Shown here: in pieces, positions 6,710 through 12,349 of the stretch
Position numbering within the stretch: position 1 is the first letter of the stretch
Layout of the letters: each line of letters opens with the position of its first letter
NCBI GenBank assembly: GCA_020048595.1
Contig: JAIFMH010000168.1
Span: forward strand, 1-12,349
Length of the DNA: 12,349 nucleotides
Reading direction: 5' to 3'
From: Bacteroidota bacterium
GTDB taxonomy: Bacteria > Bacteroidota > Bacteroidia > Bacteroidales > UBA4417
Notes under the pieces: generated by a model
Databases searched by the model: none
What the model saw: the letters and a program-made list of their open reading frames with translations, nothing else
What the model was told of the DNA's origin: nothing
Position numbers and translations under genes: made by a program

Positions 6710-9700
6710 TTATTGTTTGATAATTTTGAATAGTTTCTGTTCGTCAGTGAAGTTTAACCTTATGAAATAAACTCCTGATTCCATCCCGGATAAATCTACT
6801 TGAATAACATTGCCATTTGGATTGTCAATCTTTACCTGAACATTTCTGCCCGCCAGATCACTAATGAAAATATCCTTTTGCAAGATTGTTCTGTCGCCAG
6901 TAGTAATATAAACTTTATCGTTAGTTGGATTTGGGAAGACCTTTGGTTCGTCATGTTTCACAATTTCGGAACTACTGGTCATTAATGATTTTGCACATTT
7001 ATTGGAAGTTGAACTCGCATATGATGCCGTTGAAGTTTTGTGTGCACCATTGTAAGTAGTTACTGACCATGTTATTTTATTTCCATTGAAACGTGCCTGC
7101 CATGTTCCGGTGCCAGGCATAAATAGTACTGGTTGTTTACTGTTTTCGAAATTTGCCTTACCTGATAACATATTCTCAGGACCGATGGCAACATATACAG
7201 GTGTGGAATTTGGATTCTCATATTTGAAATTTGCGATGTAAGTATATCCGTTGGGATCTTGTGTAATTGGCTGCACACATACCAGACTTGTTTTAATATT
7301 TTTGGCCGAAGATCCGAATGGATTCACATAAAGAGTTCCTTGAACCGGTGTGAATAAATAATTTGCAGCACTTGCGAGCGGAGTAATCTGATAAACACCA
7401 GCCTTCCCGGCATACAACGGATTCAGGTTAAACGTAAGGGAAGTAAGCACCTGTTGGTTTTCTCCGTTAACAAAGCCGTTAAAGGTTGCAGTAAATGGTG
7501 GGAGAGAACTACTTGCATTTATCACCTTATCATCTGCTATAACTTTTGCCGCTGCAGGCTTAATGTTGAAAGTTGCAGTACTGCTTCCGATATAGTTTGG
7601 GTCTTTAACAGTGGCAATTGCCTGATAAGTTCCTACATTAACAGGAGTTGCAGGGGTGCCATTAAATGTTAACCCAATCAGCAAACCTTCCGGATTTGTT
7701 ACTACACCAGGATTCACTGCAATTCCACTATAGGTTTTAGTCAGGTCTTCCTGGACAAATGAAACTTCTGCCAATGCAGGTGTTACTGTCAGTTTACCAA
7801 GGCCATAGCTTATCTTGAAATTATTAGAAAGAAGTGTTCCAGGAATTATCAGATGCTGACCCACCGTTTTTCCGGTCACCAGATTTACCGATCGCAATAT
7901 AATATTTCCGGGAATGGTACCATCAAGGATCGAAATATCATCCTTCCCAAGTATTAAAATGGCTTCACTGTTGCTGTTTGCGTTAATGGTTCCGGCATTA
8001 ACAAGTGCAGTTGAGTTAACCAGGGCGGTTGAATTAACCAAAGCAGTCGAATTAACAAGGTTGCCAGAAGCGTCATATGTATTTACCAGCGCTGTTCCAT
8101 TTACCAGCGCTGTTCCATTCACCAGAACTGTTCCATTTACCAGGGCAGTGGCATTTACCAAAGCAGTGGCATCGAGCAATGCTTTAGGATCAATAAGTGT
8201 TCCATTTACTAATGCCAGAGCATTTACCAGAGCAGTGGCTTCACTAATCATGAAGCTCTTATTCACCAGGGCAGTTGCATCAAGCAATGGTTGGCCTAGT
8301 TCGTTTACCAACGCTGCAGCATTTACCAGAGCCGTGGCATTTACTAAGGCTGTGGCATGTGTTTGCTGAAGTTGTGCCAAAATTGCGGCATTGTCTTCAG
8401 GACTAATTGTTACCAGATTCTCCGGATTTAAGTTTGCATCGTTAAAAATGTAATCAAATTCAATGCCTGCAATTTCCTGACCATAGGTTATCGTCTTATC
8501 TTTAGGCTTAACTAGCAGATCCATTTTTTCAATCGTAAGAAATCCACTTTTAAATACAAAATCGAATCGGTTAAGCAGAGAAAAGTCAAGTAAATCTGTG
8601 GCAGTAACTCCGCTAAAAGGATTCAAAGGATCTGATGATGATGGATCAATTTTCCACAAACCAACATTGCTTAATGCATTAGCTGCAGTCTCAAACGCTA
8701 TGTTTTTAATCCTTCCAAGTTCAGCTTCTGTCAAGCCAGCTGACGCTAAAGGAACACTCCCATCAATACTTTCAAGAGTATAAGTTGCGGTAAATTCTGG
8801 GATAACTTCGCCAAATTTTTTGCTCTTGTCATCAATCTGAATTAGAATTTTCTTTTTGGTCGAAAAGTACATTGGATTCGATAAACCTCCATCAGTGCCA
8901 TTCGTTTGCGGTAGAGGTGGATTATAGGCCTGAATTACCGGGAACAACTCTGTGAATGGAGGAATAGTGGCTTTGAGCAAGGTGTCACCAACGAGTGTCG
9001 TTTTTGTATTCAATGGAGAACCATTAAAATAGATCACTGATTGATCAGTCAGGTAGTTTCCTGAAAGAGTGACGTCTATGGGAACTAATCCGGGAGTTAA
9101 TGTGGTATCGTATGTCAGTACATTTACATGTGGTGATGGGTTGGCAAGTGTAAGTAATGCTGCATCAGCCTGTATCAATCCTGAGCCTGATACGAGATCA
9201 AATCCGGGAGTATTCATGTCGATTGCTGTGCTTTGCAATAATCCTTTTACTTCATCAGGAGAAATATCAGAATTATAAAATTTTGACCGGGCTTCTGAGA
9301 GTAGAGCTGCCACTGCGGCTGCATGCGGAGCTGCAGCTGAAGTGCCAAAGAAATTCGGGAATTGGTCTCCATCAATATTTGTACCGCCAAGGTTGACAGT
9401 TGTGTTACCTCCGTTGGGGGCTGATATTTCGGGTTTATTCCTTACAACTCCATTGACAGGAGTTCCGCCAATGGAAGAGAACGAAGCAATTGTTGGAGGA
9501 TTAACACCAAAAGCCGGAGTGTTGCTATAAAGTACAGCACCAACCGCAATGGCTCCCTCTGAGTTCGATTGTCCTACAAGAGTTGAACTACCCTGTCCAT
9601 ATTCATCAAAAGTAAGATTGCCACGGAAAACAACATATTTGAAGAATACATTATTTCCACCAGTTGGCTTAGTGATCATGATATTTGTTTGGGCTCCTCC

Positions 9701-11362
9701 ACTTGCAACCGTAAACGGAAGTACTTCAATTGGCTGGGCACCAATGTTGCCTCTGTTGAATCCAAAAAGTGTAGTTCCATTATTGTTGGTGAGGTAAATA
9801 TCTAAATCGGTGTTAGTTTGCTCTGAGCCGGAACCATCGTTCCATTGCAGTACAATTGTATAATTCCCTTCAGCCAGCGATACGCTCTGGTATATGTCGT
9901 TTCCGGTGCTGCCGGCAAAATTATGCGCTACTCCCGGAATGCCGACTGGAGTTACTCCTGCATTAAACGTATTTTGATATGATTTATTTCCATAATTTCC
10001 GGCTGCCGAAAAGTATGATACCCCCTGAGCTTTAACTTTATTTACTGCCTGAGCAATAATTCCATCGGTCAAAAATGGTTGGGTGATGTAAGTGATATCG
10101 TCAACAATAATGTCGCATCCGGCTTCTTTTAAATCATTTATGCCTTTTGCAAAATCAGGAGCATTAATAAACCCCGTCCGGAAAGCCAGTTTGGCTTTGG
10201 GTGCAATATCATGAATAATCTGCAACATAGCTCTTCCTTCGTCAGTTCTGGTGCCGAACGGATATTCAAAGACTACATCAACAGGATTTGGATTAACAAG
10301 ATTTCCAGCTCCCGGGAGATCTCCCTTCGATACATCATCCTGAGCAGGATTGCCACTTAGAGTATTAAAGCTATCCGAAATAACGCCAACTTTTACTCCT
10401 TCTCCCTGCAAATTAAATCCATTACGGGCAAAATCAGAATGCATGGCAATATCGCCCAGACTTGTCACGATTCCACTGGTTGGAATGGCCGGATAAACAG
10501 GCCTTACAAACTTGATATAGGTTGTAAGGGTGTTAAGCAACAGTAGTTTAAGTATTGGAAGTTTTGCGGTTATAATAATTCCATTTGCATCAGGTATCAC
10601 ATCGTACAAACCATAAGTGGTTGTCAGCAGGCTAAGCAGTGAAGCATACATTCCGTCCAAAACTTTAATTTCAATGAGTACATCCGATCCAAAAATCTGG
10701 AAAATGTCATTAGTCTGATAGGTTCCTCCGGCGGCATAATAGTTATAAAGAGAAGTTAATTCCGGTCCTATAATTGATACCAGTTTGCCACCAACTGGTG
10801 GAGTATAGTAGGGGAAAATATTTTGATCTTTGCAGGCCAATATGTTCTGAAAGTCAGATGTTTTAAAATTTGCGATTAGAAAATCGCCACCGGCTTTGAC
10901 CTGAGTCCGCTGATTTTGGAGTCCTCCTGAAAGTGTATAGGTTATTAAAAATTCTCCTGGTAATCCATTCCCAAAGCCAGCAGTTCCGGTAATTCTAAAA
11001 CCGCTAAACGGATCACCAGGCAAATTTGGCCCTAAATCTATGTTTTTGTAATTTAGATTACCCGAAATTACTGTAATAGAAACATTTGAATAGGTTCCTG
11101 GTATTGCTTCGACTGAATATCTCGCCATGGCTTTGCAATTATCCATGCACCCATTATGCTTTACATTCAATTGAATCGTAAAGTTGTTTTTACCATCATC
11201 GGTTACAGATCTGATACTGGTAGAATATCCCTGACCCTGTTCTTTAATAATTTCACAATTAACCTGAGCTTTTGCTGTCGGAATACTAAAAAATATGAAC
11301 AGTAAAATACAACCTGCAAGCAGTAAATTGTAAAAATTGTGATAAAAATTTCCCTTTTTCAT
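6710..11362 (-). CDS. Secreted S8/S53-like serine peptidase with MBG domains, ALVN repeats and T9SS tail
   Basis: This 1550-residue exported protein has, in order: a signal peptide (1-32, AKA/Q); a Cys-containing beta domain (about 34-180; C36, C72, C76, C177); a prodomain-like segment (about 225-300); a subtilase fold (about 310-735) with D330 (VGVISDS), E375 (DEGRAM) where subtilisins have His, N455 (AAGN) and S675 (GTSAAAP); a PPC-like beta domain inserted at about 480-580; an IPT-like segment (about 745-835); MBG-type domains near 839-945, 949-1195, 1197-1269 and 1270-1347; an unnamed domain (about 1351-1457); and a type A T9SS sorting domain (about 1474-1550, from V-F-P-N-P-T). The second MBG domain is split by the ALVN repeat. 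It is presumably exported by Sec, then crosses the outer membrane by T9SS and stays cell-attached or is released. Glu at the His position recalls sedolisins, so an acidic optimum is possible. Substrate is unknown. It is first in the gene series, 26 bases before the TPR kinase. Confidence 0.93.
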   Translation of the reverse strand: MKKGNFYHNFYNLLLAGCILLFIFFSIPTAKAQVNCEIIKEQGQGYSTSIRSVTDDGKNNFTIQLNVKHNGCMDNCKAMARYSVEAIPGTYSNVSITVISGNLNYKNIDLGPNLPGDPFSGFRITGTAGFGNGLPGEFLITYTLSGGLQNQRTQVKAGGDFLIANFKTSDFQNILACKDQNIFPYYTPPVGGKLVSIIGPELTSLYNYYAAGGTYQTNDIFQIFGSDVLIEIKVLDGMYASLLSLLTTTYGLYDVIPDANGIIITAKLPILKLLLLNTLTTYIKFVRPVYPAIPTSGIVTSLGDIAMHSDFARNGFNLQGEGVKVGVISDSFNTLSGNPAQDDVSKGDLPGAGNLVNPNPVDVVFEYPFGTRTDEGRAMLQIIHDIAPKAKLAFRTGFINAPDFAKGINDLKEAGCDIIVDDITYITQPFLTDGIIAQAVNKVKAQGVSYFSAAGNYGNKSYQNTFNAGVTPVGIPGVAHNFAGSTGNDIYQSVSLAEGNYTIVLQWNDGSGSEQTNTDLDIYLTNNNGTTLFGFNRGNIGAQPIEVLPFTVASGGAQTNIMITKPTGGNNVFFKYVVFRGNLTFDEYGQGSSTLVGQSNSEGAIAVGAVLYSNTPAFGVNPPTIASFSSIGGTPVNGVVRNKPEISAPNGGNTTVNLGGTNIDGDQFPNFFGTSAAAPHAAAVAALLSEARSKFYNSDISPDEVKGLLQSTAIDMNTPGFDLVSGSGLIQADAALLTLANPSPHVNVLTYDTTLTPGLVPIDVTLSGNYLTDQSVIYFNGSPLNTKTTLVGDTLLKATIPPFTELFPVIQAYNPPLPQTNGTDGGLSNPMYFSTKKKILIQIDDKSKKFGEVIPEFTATYTLESIDGSVPLASAGLTEAELGRIKNIAFETAANALSNVGLWKIDPSSSDPLNPFSGVTATDLLDFSLLNRFDFVFKSGFLTIEKMDLLVKPKDKTITYGQEIAGIEFDYIFNDANLNPENLVTISPEDNAAILAQLQQTHATALVNATALVNAAALVNELGQPLLDATALVNKSFMISEATALVNALALVNGTLIDPKALLDATALVNATALVNGTVLVNGTALVNGTALVNTYDASGNLVNSTALVNSTALVNSTALVNAGTINANSNSEAILILGKDDISILDGTIPGNIILRSVNLVTGKTVGQHLIIPGTLLSNNFKISYGLGKLTVTPALAEVSFVQEDLTKTYSGIAVNPGVVTNPEGLLIGLTFNGTPATPVNVGTYQAIATVKDPNYIGSSTATFNIKPAAAKVIADDKVINASSSLPPFTATFNGFVNGENQQVLTSLTFNLNPLYAGKAGVYQITPLASAANYLFTPVQGTLYVNPFGSSAKNIKTSLVCVQPITQDPNGYTYIANFKYENPNSTPVYVAIGPENMLSGKANFENSKQPVLFMPGTGTWQARFNGNKITWSVTTYNGAHKTSTASYASSTSNKCAKSLMTSSSEIVKHDEPKVFPNPTNDKVYITTGDRTILQKDIFISDLAGRNVQVKIDNPNGNVIQVDLSGMESGVYFIRLNFTDEQKLFKIIKQ
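7997..8356 (-). repeat. ALVN hexapeptide repeat tract (18-base period)
   Basis: Within the peptidase, residues 1003-1122 contain fifteen LVN units, mostly hexapeptides ATALVN, GTALVN or STALVN. They come in blocks of one to three, separated by short spacers (ELGQPLLD, KSFMISE, GTLIDPKALLD, TYDASG). Two spacers end in LLD before ATALVN, hinting at a longer ancestral unit. Variant units are AAALVN, ALALVN, GTVLVN and NLVN. The DNA repeats every 18 bases with synonymous variation, so it is not a very recent expansion throughout. The STALVN and GTALVN blocks are the most uniform and could still slip. The regular Leu-Val-Asn period suggests a beta-solenoid-like or extended stalk, but the fold is unproven. 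Confidence 0.95.
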
Positions 11363-11554
11363 CGTTAATCCATTTAATTGAATGAGAACTACAGTTTAAT
11401 TCAAATCGTTTTTTAATCCTGAATTGATGAATTTTTTTGTCATTTATTCAGGTCGCAGTAAATATTGAGGTTTATAACCTTTTATTTTAATTGAATCTTT
11501 CTGGTATTCTGCTATGGAAAATACTAGCTTAGAATTAAGAATAAATGTATAAAT

Positions 11555-11580
11555 AATAAAAGACAAAAAACTCTTTTATT
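11555..11580. repeat. Inverted repeat upstream of the peptidase gene
   Basis: AATAAAAGA (11555-11563) and TCTTTTATT (11572-11580) are perfect 9-base inverted arms around an 8-base spacer, about 195 bases upstream of the peptidase start codon. It could be a dimeric regulator site or a weak hairpin in a leader transcript. All pairs but one are A-T, so chance is a real alternative. Confidence 0.35.
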
Positions 11581-12012
11581 TAGATCGATTTGCAGAATTT
11601 TAACAATTTATCTTTTCGATAATTTGTTAATCATTGTTACTACACTATATTTTAAGCAGAAATGGATCTATTTTGTAGCTCATTTTGCGATTAAGCCCTG
11701 TTTAAACAGTCAATTCGTATCAGCTTTTTCTTCTTGTGTAGTTTCTACTCTTAATTCAGCTCTCTACAATTTCACTAAATCACAACACTGCTTAAAGATC
11801 TATCCAATTAATTCCCCAAGAGTTAACGATTTGGTTTCTGATGTAAGCTTTAACTACTATGACTGTTATCTGCAATACTAATGTATAGTACAATTATTTT
11901 TCTTTTTACTTGTTCCAAGTCTTGATCCATAACTAATTCATTGCAGTTTTTGCTCTACTCTATATTAAACATTTTGGTTATTAATTTAAACTTTTAGTAT
12001 CAATTTGATATG

Positions 12013-12040
12013 TAAATAAAGACTAATATGTCTTTATTTA
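12013..12040. repeat. Perfect 11-base inverted repeat
   Basis: TAAATAAAGAC (12013-12023) and GTCTTTATTTA (12030-12040) pair perfectly across a 6-base spacer, TAATAT. The arms end in A/T-rich sequence on both sides. It could be an operator for a dimeric regulator or a weak bidirectional terminator. The GC content of the stem is too low for a confident terminator call. Confidence 0.5.
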
Positions 12041-12204
12041 TGAAAACGTCAATTAATTATTTTTGTTCATTTCGTTTTAGTTGTTTTTTTATAGAGTAAA
12101 TTGAGGATAATTTTTAGGAGAGAGGAATTTTATTAGAGTTTGTCTTTTTGTTCTGATTTGTTGATGGCAAATTGATTCAGATTGATATGGAAGGTGTTAT
12201 TGTG

Positions 12205-12245
12205 TAAAAATAAAAACCTCTGAAATACTTAATTCCAGAGGTTTT
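12205..12245 (-). terminator. Rho-independent terminator of the tRNA-Thr gene
   Basis: On the minus strand, AAAACCTCTG (12245-12236) pairs with CAGAGGTTTT (12222-12213) around a 13-base loop. A T-rich run (12216 down to 12205, TTTTTATTTTTA) follows. It begins about 21 bases after the tRNA 3' end, the expected place. The stem is symmetrical, but the plus-strand side lacks a long T run, so it mainly serves leftward transcription. Confidence 0.85.
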
Positions 12246-12266
12246 CCATTGCATGTAATTTACCTG

Positions 12267-12339
12267 AGCCTCATGCCGGACTTGAACCGGCGACCTGCTC
12301 ATTACGAATGAGCTGCTCTACCAACTGAGCTAAAGAGGC
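12267..12339 (-). tRNA. tRNA-Thr (anticodon CGU)
   Basis: A complete cloverleaf reads on the minus strand: acceptor GCCTCTT / ATGAGGC, D arm GCTC...GAGC with AGTTGGTA loop, anticodon stem GCTCA/TGAGC with loop TTCGTAA (anticodon CGT, decoding ACG threonine), five-base variable loop AGGTC, and T arm GCCGG/CCGGC with TTCAAGT. The discriminator would be U. CCA is not encoded, so the CCA-adding enzyme must supply it. One U-U mismatch is present at acceptor pair 6-67. The tRNA's promoter lies beyond the right edge. Confidence 0.95.
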
Positions 12340-12349
12340 AAAATTTCAG

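Larger units (their letters stand above)
11363..12204. other. AT-rich intergenic region, no gene seen
   Basis: About 840 bases separate the peptidase start from the tRNA terminator. An open frame at 11624-11881 on the plus strand starts at TTG, has unordered composition and no recognisable motif, so it is not called. No full TAnnTTTG promoter match for the peptidase gene was found on the minus strand; the closest is TACATTTA (11543-11550). Notable structures are the inverted repeats at 11555-11580 and 12013-12040 and a 12-base palindrome, CTGTTTAAACAG, at 11698-11709. The region may hold a long leader or an undetected small RNA. Confidence 0.7.

Noticed and set aside
7072..7278. 68-codon open frame on the minus strand inside the peptidase gene
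   Set aside because: It is out of frame with the long peptidase reading frame, which is supported by domains on both sides.
7997..8356. CRISPR-like array, because of the regular short repeats
   Set aside because: The 18-base repeats have no unique spacers, stay in the peptidase reading frame and encode a peptide repeat.
7914..8369. 151-codon open frame on the plus strand, rich in A-V-E-L-T-R and V-P-F-T repeats
   Set aside because: It is the reverse complement of the ALVN repeat tract in the peptidase gene; the 18-base repeat keeps the antisense frame open. It has no recognisable domain.
11624..11881. 85-codon open frame on the plus strand in the intergenic region
   Set aside because: It needs a TTG start and has no recognisable motif or promoter; its composition looks like translated AT-rich spacer.

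Overview
The window looks like chromosomal DNA of a Bacteroidota (Bacteroidetes) bacterium. The evidence is AT-rich DNA, a giant exported protein ending in a type IX secretion (T9SS) sorting domain, MBG-type domains, a TPR-containing sensor kinase, starts with no clear Shine-Dalgarno sequence, and a promoter at the left edge matching the Bacteroidetes TAnnTTTG type. The genus cannot be named from the sequence alone.

All protein genes lie on the minus strand, so the region reads from right to left. At the right edge (12267-12339) is a tRNA-Thr(CGU) followed by an intrinsic terminator. An AT-rich stretch of about 850 bases without a convincing gene follows (11363-12212). Next comes a seven-gene collinear series: (1) a 1550-residue secreted S8/S53-like serine peptidase with a Glu in place of the usual catalytic His, MBG domains, an ALVN hexapeptide repeat tract and a T9SS tail; (2) a TPR sensor histidine kinase; (3) a polytopic membrane histidine kinase whose catalytic half is about 80% identical to that of the first; (4) a single-domain response regulator; (5) a response regulator fused to a class III adenylate cyclase, overlapping gene 4 by ATGA; then, after 89 bases, (6) a YitT-family membrane protein and (7) a small HD-domain phosphohydrolase-like protein, 1 base apart. 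The first 206 bases are noncoding and hold a good promoter facing left, out of the window.

Genes 1-5 are separated by 26 bases or less, which suggests one transcript. The simplest reading is a signalling cassette: two kinases with different sensors but matched catalytic modules feed one or both receivers, and one receiver controls cAMP production. The HD protein two genes downstream resembles, from memory of the family, the HD module found fused to Pycsar-type (PycTM) membrane domains in Bacteroidota. It is therefore a candidate for turning over or responding to the nucleotide signal. The co-transcribed exported peptidase could be a target or a source of the signal. These links are inference; the gene identities themselves are well supported.
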